From: Cephalopachus bancanus
Taxonomy: Eukaryota; Chordata; Mammalia; Primates; Tarsiidae
Direction: 5' to 3'
Assembly (NCBI GenBank): GCA_027257055.1
Contig: JAPVLO010000179.1
Span: 1,488,001 to 1,552,000, forward strand
DNA length: 64,000 bases
The notes beneath the pieces are model-generated. The model had not been told where the DNA came from. It made no database searches and saw only the letters and a program-made list of their open reading frames with translations. The translations under genes were made by a program, and so were the position numbers. Position 1 is the stretch's first letter. Each line of letters begins with the position of its first letter. Of this stretch, positions 37,521 through 48,860 are shown in pieces.

Positions 37521-38862
37521 ATAAGAAATTATTTCACAAACGGAACGAATGTACTCCACACTAAAGAGAGGAAATTATGAGGTTGAAAGAAGACAAGAAG
37601 AGAAAGGACGAGAATATTCCTTTCTCCTTAGAACCACCATAGGGGGCTATAGAAATCACTGATCCAGAATGGTAGTTCTTATTCCAGAGCCTCTGCATGG
37701 AAATGCCAGGAGGACACAGGTGTATGATGTACAAAAAGATGTAAGATGTAAAATAGCAAAGTGTAGAGTCTGCTAACACAGGCCTGTCATTGTACTCAAT
37801 TACACATATCCCCAGAAGAAAAAAATACCTGTTTCCTTTTGTAACAAAAATCTTTTTTTTAATAGAATTTTTCCATGAGTACTGAACTTGTGGAAATAAG
37901 TATAATCTAAATTGTGGAAAAAAAACTCCACTGTAACTGGAAAAGTTTGATAATTTCTCTTACTCCTACAAGATGGGTCAGATAGTACTAAAGTATTTTT
38001 AAAACTTAAAAAAAAAATGAAACACATTGATAAATGTCTTCTTAAATAATGTTATCTGATTAACTCCATAAAAATTTATGAATCTTCTCATCTCAGCACA
38101 CAATTCAATACATAAATTCTTCATTTACATAATAAAGAACACTTCAGTATCCCAATGTATTATTTCTCTCTACTTCCTACCAGAGAGTAGCCACACAGAA
38201 ATAACACTATAGCTTCTAATGAGAGCTTTTTCCAGGTTTTGATTTTTGTATGACTTTACATTTCTCTCTCCATCAACTCTACTTTTATTCAAGTCGCAGT
38301 ATAGGTTTAGCACAATTTATAAGTTAATAACTTGAAGACTACTTCCTGCCACAAATCAGTCTTGCTTATGTTACAAATGGGCCCATGTCATTGGCCAGCA
38401 GATCCTCCATTTAAACACCCATCAATTAAAACACAATTTTAAAGCTATCTCTAAAATGGAGTCTATTATTTCAAAGCCCGTCCAGGCTGTAGGCACATTA
38501 ACTGAAGATAAGACAAAGGAACCAGAATTAGAAGGTCTGACCTATTAGAGGACATCATTAAAGCAGGCAGTTTCTGTGAATGGGGTAATTCCTGTATAAA
38601 CTTTGTGGTACTCAGAGTAAGAGGCACATTAAGAAGAGGAAAAAAGAGGGGAAGGCAGGCTGAGAGATTCCAAGCTTCAAGGTCACTGGTCCCAAAGCTC
38701 AAAAGCTGTTTTCTCACTGATCACAGGCTAAGGGCATTTTCATTCATGACCAGGATGCTGATAGAGCTGGGAGAAGCATGCCAGTCACCTGATCAATCCC
38801 AAGGCTGCCAGTCAATGCCCAGAAAGACAGTGATAGTCAGCAGCAGGATTCCTTGTACTCAC
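37521..38862. other. Unrecognised intron DNA next to the FN3-1 exon
   Basis: No repeat recognised. It includes the donor-proximal part of the left intron. Confidence 0.45.
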
Positions 38863-39156
38863 CGGCACACTTCGTTCTTGTTCTGAGAGCTGGCCCAGGA
38901 GAGCCAGTGCCTCCCTCCCCTGGTCTGGTGAGGAGCACACTAATCTCATATTCTGTATCAGGGTCAAGGTGTCCAATTTTATAACTGGTGGAATCCACTG
39001 GCTGTCGGTCATTCCAGCTCCCACTAGCCGTGCAGTACTCCACCTCTCGGGCAACAATGGGCCCATCCCCATTGATGGAGTTGGCGTTGAGCTGTATCCA
39101 CAGGTATGTGGCTCCCACGGAGGCCAGCTGAGGTGGGGCAATAGGAACAGGTGGTT
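38863..39156 (-). CDS. PTPRM: PTPRM exon: first fibronectin type III domain (probably exon 7)
   Basis: Minus-strand exon of 294 bp: two bases, 97 codons, one base. The acceptor is GGTTGCCTTTCAG| and the donor is GCCG|GTGAGT, a near-consensus 5' splice site. The peptide contains [20 protein letters not shown], then [18 protein letters not shown], then the FN3 signature stretch [20 protein letters not shown], ending RTRTKCA. It forms a complete FN3 fold, about residues 280-377 of RPTP-mu. The Ig-FN3 linker EPPVPIAPP and the wording of this domain are what I remember for PTPRM, where paralogues differ at many positions. The exon leaves one base (G) for the next split codon. The next exon was not found in the 38.9 kb to the left, consistent with the very large introns of this family. 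Confidence 0.93.
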
Positions 39157-40716
39157 CTGAAAGGCAACCAGAGAGACGTCTTTCAGATGCTTTTGTCTTT
39201 AGCCTTAAAAGAGCTGAACACATATCAATTACTAAAATGTAGACATTAATTTAAGGAATAAATTGATGAGAACAGTTTTGTTCAGATTAATAAGAAAAAG
39301 CAAACTGATCAAGGTTTCACAAAAATTCAAAGTTGTGAAATAAACTCCTTGAATACCTCAGCTTGTGCAAGTTGGTATACCCCTAATTTGTTTTAGGGTA
39401 CAACTCATTTTGTACAGCATATTCAAATTAGCATATCTGATACTTTAATGGGAAATTAATATAAAAACATTCTCAGGACAAAATTGCATCAAATCCATGT
39501 CTACTTTCAAATACTAGTAACAACATCTTAAATGAGTGAGTTCATTTGAGTGAGTCAGTTACACAGATGCTAAGTGATTTTTTTTCACTAAAAGTAACTG
39601 GTGAGGGGCGTGGGAGAGGTGGGAAAAAAGTAACTGGTGAAAGCACTCTCAAGTGGTAGTATTTAAGCTTTAGGAAGCATTCCATTGTCAACTGCCTTAT
39701 TGAAAATGTCTTCAAAATCAAAGGTAATAGTTTCCTACATCATTAAATTTAGTTTCCTTATATTTATATTCCAAAGATATCATCACCTTAAAAACATGAC
39801 TAAAATTATAGCTTATCTCATCATAAATACATTTTTAAGATGACTCGTTTCCTTAAAAACTATCACAATGGACTCATTCTGCTACAAGAGAATTGAGCAT
39901 TCTAGATAATTAAGTCCACTGTTGCTGCCATTCAGGGAACTTCCAGTAAGTAATAAGTGTTATTAAACCAGCAAATAGAAAGGAAAGCTCTGAAGCAAAG
40001 AAAAAGTTTGAGAAAACTTGAGAAAACTCTAAATCAATAGCAACACTCTTTACAATCCAAGAAGATCTCTCTGTGTTTAAAGCCTGAGACTAACTCTTTT
40101 ACTGCATCATTGTCAAACTTATCATAAACAGTATTTCCAGTATATTAGTCAGATGCTAGCTGAATGGCTCTCCAGGCACAAATGAAGGTATTCCATATGC
40201 CAATGTCACTGTGAGTAATACCACATATGATAAATGAGAACATTATACAAAATAACTTATTTCTACCTCAGTGAATTGCCATTTCAGGAAAACGTAAGGC
40301 CTAGTTATTTTTTTCAAGAATGTTTCCACGGGTGGTTTGTTCCTTTTTGGCATATTTTGTTTTTAACTCATTTTGCTCATACAAATGCATGGAAAATAAA
40401 GCCTGCTATATCCATCCTATTACTAGCATATGCTGGCTTGCTTGCTACAACTTCTGCTGCCCTCTTGCGTGGCAGACATAGCTAATCAATTACAGTTGTG
40501 TTTCCTGCTAAACAGGACCTCAGGAAAGCTAGTATCCCTTGTGATTAAAATATGCACCTGAGAGGATACAAGACTGATTCCTAGACCGACTAAGAAACTG
40601 GCAACACTGGTTCCCATTGTTGGGTTGAGGAGTCTTTGTTTGTTTTTAGAGTCAAGCATGACATCATATTGACTTTTTTAAATAGCTGGGGAAATCTGCT
40701 TAGATTAAGTCAAAAT
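39157..40716. other. Unrecognised intron DNA upstream of the FN3-1 exon
   Basis: No repeat or exon recognised beyond the acceptor at 39157-39158. Confidence 0.45.
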
Positions 40717-40726
40717 AAGACACCAA

Positions 40727-41010
40727 GCCAGGTTCGATGGCTCAGCCTGTAGAATCCCACGCCTTTGGGAGGCTGAGGTGAGTGGATTGCCTGAGCCCAC
40801 AGGTTCGAGACCCACCTGGGCAGCGAGACCTCATCTCTACAATAAATAAAAAAATCAGCCGGGTGTGGTAGCACATGCTTGTAATTCCGGCTACTCGGAA
40901 GGCTGAGGTGGAAGGATCGCTGGAGCCCAGCAGGTCAAGGCCGCGGTGGCCGGGAGCAGCCACAGCACTCCAGTCCGGGCGACCGAGTGAGACTCCAACT
41001 CAAAAAAAAA
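40727..41010 (+). mobile_element. Alu in the 5.5-kb intron
   Basis: Target-site duplication AAGACACCAA at 40717-40726 and 41011-41020. Intact B box GGTTCGAGACC and short A tail. Antisense to PTPRM. Confidence 0.95.
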
Positions 41011-41020
41011 AAGACACCAA

Positions 41021-42283
41021 ATTTTGAATGAATTTTATTTGAAAGAATACAAACATAACATACATTTACTAAAATATTGTTCCTATTGCTTATAAACTAA
41101 AACTTTGTGCTGGTTCTTCATTTCTTTAAACAGTTCTGACTTAACTCACAACGATTTAACATCAATTTATATCATTAGGTGATTCCTTGAACCAAGACAT
41201 GAAATGGGCCTTTTATAGTACCTCCTAAGGCATTTATGTAGTCAGGCTGAAAGAGCAGTTAATTATTTTTAAGTTGCAAATGCTAGCAAGGGTTGTTGAA
41301 CTGGTAGTCAAAATACAATTCAGTGGCAAAGCCATAAAGGATCCTGAGTACATGCCTCATTTAAGATATTGTTACTAGTATCCTAAAACAGACATGGCTT
41401 TAAAGTATTTTTGTACTGAGAATATTTTCTATATACATTCTCCATTAAGAAAAATACCAGATATGTTCAATCAAATGAAAGATTCAACTAAAACCTGTAT
41501 ACAACTGGGACAGACATTTAAAAGGACTATTAGTTTATGGAAGAATCACCACAAGAATAAGGCAACCACTCAAATTTTGAACAAATTTTTTCCAAAGGAT
41601 AGAATGAAGGAAGGGAGAGGAAGGAGAAAGGAATCTCAATCTATACAAATAATAACAAGCAATTTAAAATACTTCTTAAATTCAAGTTAAAAACACCATA
41701 AAACTAATTCTAAATCAAGCCAGTAATGAGAGTACTTATATACATATGCACACATATGCATTTATATAATTGATACACATAAGTAAATGATTAACTGATA
41801 CATATATGTCAACATCATATTTAATTACATGAAATACCTACTTATATATATACATATAAATAGGAATTATATATATCCAACATAATTAAATGTAGTATTT
41901 ATATATATGTACATATACATGCATTGTGGAGATTATATAAATATTTTTATGACTGTGGTTACCAAAAGCATGGCAGACAGGATAAAGATGAGAGTGACAG
42001 TTAAACAATTAAGGAACTTGGTCTTTCTTTAGGGGGCTGGCACCAAATCAGTGTGTGCCCTTAGGAAAGTCATAAACTCTATGGACTTTAGTTTTTCCCA
42101 TTTGTAAACATTAGCACTCCAGATATTACATGGCTTGTAGAAAAGTGTTAAATTTTAGACAAGTAGCCAAAAAATGTTACTTTAAATTTAGTTTAAATGT
42201 TAGTTATATTTTAAAATAATTGTCTCAAAGAATGACTTTACAAAACTAATATATGTATAATCTCATTTAAAAATAAAATATAG
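41021..42283. other. Unrecognised AT-rich intron DNA
   Basis: 41730-41940 is rich in TATATA and ACATAT steps. No gene or repeat family was recognised. Confidence 0.5.
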
Positions 42284-42565
42284 ACAAGGCTCAGTGGTTC
42301 AGCCTGTAATCCCAGCACTTTGGGAGGCCGAAGTGAGTGGATTGTCTGAGCCCACAGGTTTGAGACCAGCCCAGGCAACTTGGCAAGACCTCGTCTCAAC
42401 AACAAGTAAAAAATGAGTCAGGCATGGTAGTGCACGCCTGTTGTTCCGGCTACTTGGAAGGCTGAGGTGGAAGGATCGCCGGAGCCCAGCAGGTCAGTGC
42501 TGGGATGGCAGTGAGTGTGCCACTGCACTCCAGTCTGGGTGACTGAGTGAGACTCCAACTCAAAA
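42284..42565 (+). mobile_element. Alu in the 5.5-kb intron, older copy
   Basis: GGCTCAGTGGTTCAGCCTGT, CCCAGCACTTTGGGAGGCCG and CACTGCACTCCAGTCTGGGT, with an AAATAAAAATAAA tail. The B box is mutated (GGTTTGAGACC). Antisense to PTPRM. Confidence 0.92.
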
Positions 42566-43579
42566 ATAAAAATAAATGGTTATAAAATTATAAATGGAGA
42601 AAAAGCCAAATTTCATATTTGAGTTCAAAACCGCATGCAAATTATCACCAGCTGTGGCAGTGTCCAGGGATGAAAAGAAGTTCCCTGGACGTTTTTGTCA
42701 CAATGAGTCAAGATACTAACACACTGTCATAAGACAGAAAAATGTAGTACACAAACGTGAATAAGAACACATTTGTCCTTTGTGTTCATGTTTGTTTTGG
42801 TAGACTAGAAATTTCTGATTTACTTGTAACTCCCTCCAAATTAACTCTTCTACAGAGACAGTTTTTAGAGATGCTACTAGATTGCATCGTACTAATTATG
42901 AAGCATGATGCCTCAAAAACTGGCTAGTCACAGTGAGGCAGTATAGCAACTGTAATTCAGAAAAGAAAAATTAATGACAAAAATAAAGATGAAAATTAAA
43001 TAATGGTAGTAATAATAAAGGTGATGATAATGATGAACTCAACAGTGATGAACCAGCTTGTTTGCAAACTATTGTCCATTCTGTGTACTGTGATGACTCC
43101 CTTTCCAGAGCACCTTCAACAGTGTCTAGTTACACAGCATATAACTAGGAAGAATTTTAGTCTGTTACAGACATTAAGTCTCAATATTAGTCTGACAGAC
43201 TAGGTTCAAGTTTCGCCACAAACCAAAAGAACCTGTTGGGGCAAAATACATTATTCAAGTAGATATTTTGATGAGCACATATCCTGAACATCAGTCACCA
43301 TTGCAAATTAATAATTCTCAAAGCAGACTCACCAATAAGCATTTCCTCTCATCAGCTACATGTGATTAATATTGACTGCAGCGATCTCATAACAGAAGTG
43401 TATGCCTAACGCAACTATAGGTTTTATAACAGTGGCAACATTCCCAGGAGGTGCTGATTCAATATGGTTATAATGGAGGAAGGAGGGGAGAATACATGGG
43501 CAGGGGTTTATGATTTTTAAAATCTGGAAAAATAGTTTTGATATGCATCTCCTAGTGAAGACTACTGATATGCTACTGG
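42566..43579. other. Unrecognised intron DNA
   Basis: No feature recognised. Confidence 0.45.
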
Positions 43580-43820
43580 GTCAGAGAGATGATCATCCTC
43601 ATCCTCCTCCCCCTCACCATCATGGACCTGCCAACTCACTATGGACACTGTTCTAAGTGCCACACATACACTTTTTGCATTTGATCTTCTTCATAGCCCT
43701 ATGAGGTAGATAATATGATTACATTTATCTTGTACATGAGGAGACAGAAGCACAGAGAGGGCAAACCACTAGCCCAGGCCCATGTAGCGAGTACTGGGAT
43801 GTAAACCCAGAAGTCCTTGA
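43580..43820 (-). mobile_element. MIR SINE, minus strand
   Basis: TAGCCCTATGAGGTAGATAA, GGAGACAGAAGCACAGAGAG and TACTGGGATGTAAACCCAG give a clear reverse MIR. Confidence 0.85.
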
Positions 43821-44638
43821 AACCGCCTGCATAGAGAAATTTGCTGATAAAAGGAACAGCCTATCCCAAAGAGATCAATTTTATACACATTTAACAAACG
43901 CAAAGAAGAAAATGTAAAAGCAGGCAACATTCTGTTCTCCTAGGAAAACCAGCAACGGACTAATACAAGTTATCTAAAAATGCCTTATGGTACACCTCAA
44001 AGTCCAAATTATCCTTTCTGGGACCAAAAATTGTCTTAGCAGCTTAAAACTATAAACTCAGCCCACAAAAAAAGCATTAAACAAGCTGAATGAAACTTAT
44101 TTCCCCTCCGTATTTTCCCTCATCCCCTACATTCTTGAATATAATGACTATTTTTCAGTCATGCAAAATATTGTAATAGAACCTAACTGGAATATTATGA
44201 ATGCTAACACAATATTATCAATATGGCTTGTGTGATATGACTGAGCATTTTTATACTGACACTGCTTCATTTTATTAACCACCTTGCTATCATAAATACC
44301 CTGGCTGGTGAATATTTACATTTTAAGTGATTTTCTATCAGTAAAAAATTTTATTCCTGAAAAAAATTTATAGGTTATAATCTCTGTATATAGAGTTGGC
44401 AGAAGACTTTGCCAAAAGCACATTCACTGCTTTGTATGCAACTAAATCAACATAAATAAAATACATTTTTCAGAAATATTGCTCACGTGCAAAATCTGTA
44501 CTTAAAATGCAATCCATCAAAATGGCCTGTCACCAAACCACTGTTTAGAAAAAGACATGGGTAAGTTTGAGTTTTAAACAAATACTGAACATATCTATTT
44601 TGACAGACTATTTCTGGGTATTAATACACATTAAATAC
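43821..44638. other. Unrecognised intron DNA next to the second Ig exon
   Basis: Contains the donor GTATTT at 44638. Nothing else was recognised. Confidence 0.45.
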
Positions 44639-44813
44639 CTTTAACTACCAATTCTGCATAGTTTGATATTCCAACGCCTCCTTCGGTGCGAATCATGCAG
44701 CGGTACTTTCCAGCATCTCGTTTTGTCGTATTCACAACATTAAATGAGGCTATGAATCGTCGGGAGCTAGTCACCTTGATTTCCTTTAGAGGAGCATCTC
44801 GTACATTAATGCC
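44639..44813 (-). CDS. PTPRM: PTPRM exon: second half of the Ig-like domain (probably exon 6)
   Basis: Minus-strand exon of 175 bp: 58 codons plus one base. The acceptor is CCCATTGATACAG| and the donor is AAAG|GTATTT. The peptide begins GINVRDAPLKEIKV, continues RRFIASFNVVNTTKRDAG and contains YRCMIRTEGG and ISNYAELVVK. The cysteine in YRC pairs with the FQC cysteine of the previous exon to form the Ig disulfide (about Cys206-Cys260 in RPTP-mu). NTT is an N-glycosylation sequon near residue 249. The final single G joins the AA that opens the next exon to make the Glu of VVKE, so the two exons splice in frame. The Ig domain works with MAM in the homophilic trans interface. I recall Asp at the third residue in the human protein; here it is Asn. 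The donor lacks the usual purine-AGT after GT and looks weaker than that of the next exon. Confidence 0.93.
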
Positions 44814-45704
44814 CTGTATCAATGGGGTTGGGGAAGACAAAGAGAAGCAATATCAGCTGTCACATCAAAACAGTAAGACCCCCGATGGAGTATTAGCAAT
44901 GCTATTTCCAAGCAGATTTTGGTTCAGTTGTTTATTACTCATGGGCAGTTGTACCATGAAAACAGCTGGTCAGGAAACTGAAATTCTGTCATGATCAACA
45001 CTTTATTGATTGTGTGATGCAAAATTCAGTGTGCAGAAATGTCTTGCTTTTGCCAGGATGCAAAATTAAGTGTGAGGAAATTTCTTGGTTTTGCCTTTTC
45101 AAGATATTAATTATGTGAAATTGGTGCAATAGGAGAAAGAAAAAAATATAAGGAAAAATTATTTATCTTGCTCCCAAACTATCAACATTTGGTCTTTCTA
45201 TAATACTTTATCTTATTTTTTAATGCTTGGCTAGGAAACAGAACTCACTCATTACCCTATTACTGACCTCATTTTATATATGAACTAATATACAATTTAT
45301 TAAGAATAACATTAAAATGTAAGTTAAGTCTTGGAGTTGAACGGGCCTGGAAGACTAGTTCAACTTTTATGATGTTCATCTTGAATAGCAAAAACCAAGC
45401 AGAAGTAAATACTTGATAACTATTAAGTGATACTGATACATAACAAGAGAAGTTTCTCCCTACATCCCATATCCTCAGGACTACATAAGGCAGTTTCAAG
45501 TGCTAGAGCAGTTTTGTCTTTTACTATTGCCATATACTAAGTAAGTCTTTTAGTTTTACATGCTTGGAAATCCACTCTATGCTTTCAATCCTTTAAAGCC
45601 TCAAAAGGAAGCTAGAGATGTCAGTTCTATATATTTGTCATAATTATCAGAAAAGAGGCTGCCTTTAACATACTATTTGTAAGTATTAGTAGAAAACTAT
45701 GAAC
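44814..45704. other. Unrecognised intron DNA upstream of the second Ig exon
   Basis: Contains the acceptor tract TTGTCTTCCCCAACCCCATT. 45000-45110 holds two related phrases (CAAAATTCAGTGTGCAGAAA and CAAAATTAAGTGTGAGGAAA), a short local duplication. Confidence 0.45.
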
Positions 45705-46130
45705 AAAGACCTCAAGGCTAATCAATGATGCCCAAGCACTATGTCCATTATTCACCTAGCAACCATTCTTGGGGTGCCAACCAGTTGCTATCACTATGTC
45801 AAGACACTGTGATCACAGGTGAACAAAAGAAATGTAGTTTCTGTGCTTATGGGGCTTCAGTTGATTGAGGAGTACAGACTTGAAATGAATACATCATCAC
45901 AAATGATGGCAAGAGCAGTGAAAGAAAAGATCAGATCGCTAGCAGAAATCACATTGTGGGCCAACTGTAGATACAGTGGCCATGGGAGGCCAGTTTGAGG
46001 AAGTGACATGTGAGCTGAGATCTAAAGGGTAAGTAGGTGCTAACCAGGCAAAGGGGAAGGATTTGGGGGTGAAGGGGAGCATTTTCACCACAGAAAACAG
46101 CACAGGAATCCCAAGAAGATGAGAAAGAGC
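45705..46130 (-). mobile_element. L2 LINE fragment, minus strand
   Basis: CAAGACACTGTGATCACAGG, AAGTGACATGTGAGCTGAGA and AGGGGAGCATTTTCACCAC follow the reverse of an L2 3' end. Confidence 0.7.
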
Positions 46131-46339
46131 TAAAAGCTTTGGATGATGTTAAGACAGCCAGTGGACCTGGGAGAGGTGGGCACACACCTGTGTCCTCAGC
46201 GACTTGCAGGCTGTATTAAAATGTTTGCATATAAAGCTATGAAAATGCTAAGCTACAAAAGAATAAAGCTCATCTGCATTGTTCAATGATTTATATTATG
46301 CAAAGTTTTTTAATAGTTTTTATCTATGATATTTTCATT

Positions 46340-46545
46340 GGCAGTATGTCCTAATGGATATGAGTTGGGAGTCAGCCTGATCAAGGTGCCAAACCTGAAG
46401 TGATGGCTCAAGGTGATTTGCCTTGTAGAACCTCATTTTCCCTGTATGTAGACAGATGATACAACTCACTTTTAGAGCTGTTGTGGGAACTCACAGACAA
46501 GTGCAGGAACACTGGCATAATGACTGGCACCATGCTTCCCTGCCC
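46340..46545 (+). mobile_element. MIR SINE
   Basis: GAGTTGGGAGTCAGCCTGAT, AACCTCATTTTCCCTGTATG and AGAGCTGTTGTGGGAACTCA follow the MIR order. Confidence 0.7.
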
Positions 46546-47955
46546 AAGCTGTAGAATGCCTGAGCAATAAATTCAAGGAGAAAAGCAGACAGACTGTCAA
46601 AATACCACCTTTCTTTACTGATAAGCCTGAGACACATGGCTTAGGTGTGCAGGAACAATGGACTTGCTAATACTGAAGCACAGAATTAAACAGAACTCAC
46701 CCACCCAGTCACAGGCCACACAAGGAAGCCACAAGGCCTCCCATTATGTTGGGTGCTGCTGTAAAACTCACAGGATGAAGGAACAGGGTTCTCATAGGCA
46801 GCTAGCTCCCCAAAGAAGGGGCTGAGCTATAGATGCTCAGCACTTCCTCCCAGGCAGCTCCTGCTTGGGCAGTGAAAGGCAGTCAGGAGTGCTGCATCAG
46901 TAGAGTTCCTGCCACATGGAAGGAAACGTCAGGAGTGGGAAAGAATAGTTCCACCAACATTATCTTTAGTATCGTCTGTAAAAATAGTCTTGCTTATCAT
47001 TTAAAAGTCATAAGTCAGAAAATGAAGTCCCATATGTGTCTGTGTGTATGTTTTTGCTAAATGCTCTACATTTGATCTGACAGACAGCCTCAAGAAGTGA
47101 AAAAAAAAAAGACAAAACAAAATTTAGCACTATTAATTAATACAACAGGATAACATGTTTCTCCCTGTATTCTACATTCAGTCTCCAATCCTTACCCCTA
47201 CTCCCAAAATAAATAACCAAATTCTACCACCAGGTGTAATCTTATACTTACTATCTATAAAGTTATATTTATTTTTTGTTTCCAAATTGAAAAGTAAACC
47301 CAATCTCTGATTTTGAGGGGCAAAAAAATTAAGCCTTAAAGATAGGCAGATTTCAAAACTGTAAGTACTGGCTTTGTTTAGTAACAACAACCAAAAGGCC
47401 ATAAGGTTTATCTATCTATTTATTTACTTGCGACATCAATTCTGCAAGACTGTATTTTAAAAATAATCCTCTAGTATTTTTCCTAATAGAAGTGCCTCTC
47501 ATTAGGTTAACAGCTGTTCTTTTAACTCTATGCGCTCCTAAGAATTTTAAAGGATGCACATACTGACCCCTCACAACTATTCAAAGTTGTACTGAAGACA
47601 CTCATGTGTAAGAAAGCCTTCTTTTTGGATTTATACACATGTTGAGAGGAGTACTACTCAGAGTTGCTCTGTTTTCATGCCATAGATATACCCTATAAAC
47701 TAAACAGCCTCTTACTAGGGACTCTACACAACTCTAATGAGTCACATATCAGGAATGAGGTTTTTCTAAAAAACTGTAATTCCACACAGGTAATCATAAA
47801 GTTAGATTCAGCTTCTTCATGACAAATAGAACGTAGGGAGGAGAAACCAAGTGCTTAAATAGCATCATTTAGATTAGGATCCACAAAGGAATAGCAAATC
47901 ACAAGTCTTCCTCTAATCTCTAGGTCATTTTGGATTAAATCATTCACATGTGCAT
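46546..47955. other. Unrecognised intron DNA
   Basis: No feature recognised. Confidence 0.45.
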
Positions 47956-48860
47956 GGATTCACGCATTCATTCAACCAATACTCAGTGATTGTATTTTAT
48001 GAGATACTCACTCTATCATAAAACAGAGCAAAGAGTTAAAAGAACAACTATTAACCTAGCTGAATTTAGTCTGGTTAGAAAAACAGACAAGTAAGGCAAT
48101 AATTACAATACCAAGCAATGAAACATCTCCCACAGCACACAGAGGAAAAGGGGACTGGACTAGGTGTCTTAGTCCATTCTCTGTTGCTTATAACATTATA
48201 CCTGAAACTGGGTAATGTATAAAGAAATACATTTATTTCTTGCAATAATGGAGGTAGAGATGTCCAAGGTTGAGGGGCGGCATCTGATAAGGGCCTTCTT
48301 GAAGGTGAGGACTCTGCAGCCTTTAGATGGTTCAGGGCATCACAAGGCAGGGAGACTGAGCATGCTAGTTCAAGTATCTCTTTCTCTTCTTAAAAAGTCA
48401 CCAATCCCATTCCCGTGATAACCCATTAATCCATTAGTGGATTAATCCATTTGCGAGGACAGAGCTCTCATGACCCAATCACTACTTAAAAGTCCCACAT
48501 CTCAATACTGCCACATTGAGGATTAAAATTTCAACATGAGTTTTGGAGGGGACAGATATTCAAACTATAGCACTGGGGATGGTGTCAGTGCAGGCTTTTT
48601 AGAATGCACTGCTTGAGCCCAGATTTGAGCATGCACAGGAGTTGCTCAGGCAAAGAAAAAAGAGGAATAGAGTCCAGTGAGTGAGAGGAGTTCTCCAGAG
48701 TCAGAAGCCAAGATAGAGTAAAGAACTATAGCGGACGTGTAAGTTACTCCATATGCTAGATCAGAAGGGCTTCTAGGGATGGCAGGTGAGAAGGTTGGAA
48801 GGTGAAGCACAACAGAGGACAGAGTATTTTAAGCTAAGGGGTAGAGCAGACTTATCTGTG
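47956..48860 (-). mobile_element. L2-like LINE fragment split by an LTR
   Basis: CATTCAACCAATACTCAGTG and AAACAGACAAGTAAGGCAAT on the left, and AGCCCAGATTTGAGCATG with later AGAGGAGTTCTC on the right, look like the two sides of a reverse L2 cut by the LTR at 48165-48572. Confidence 0.45.
48165..48572 (-). mobile_element. MaLR solo LTR (MST/THE1-like), minus strand
   Basis: Starts TGTCTTAGTCCATTCTCTGT and contains CCTGAAACTGGGTAATGTAT, GGACTCTGCAGCCT and CCCATTAATCCATTAGTGGA, ending at CA 48572. Flanks CTAGG (48160-48164) and CTGGG (48573-48577) fit a 5-bp duplication with one change. No internal genes. Confidence 0.88.

Larger units (their letters stand above)
1..38862 (-). other. PTPRM: PTPRM intron downstream of the FN3-1 exon (at least 38.9 kb)
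   Basis: Begins with GTGAGT at 38862 and continues past the left edge of the window. The next expected exon would encode the second FN3 domain. No such frame is visible, so the whole left part is read as intron filled with interspersed repeats. Confidence 0.85.
39157..44638 (-). other. PTPRM: PTPRM intron between the Ig and FN3-1 exons (5.5 kb)
   Basis: Phase 1 intron from GT at 44638-44637 to AG at 39158-39157. It is the only short intron here. It holds two Alus in the same orientation (40727 and 42284), an MIR (43580-43820) and an AT-rich tract. The rest is unrecognised unique DNA. Confidence 0.88.

Noticed and set aside
38605..39160. Plus-strand frames across the FN3-1 exon
   Set aside because: They are antisense shadows of the minus-strand exon, which has correct splice sites and a recognised domain.
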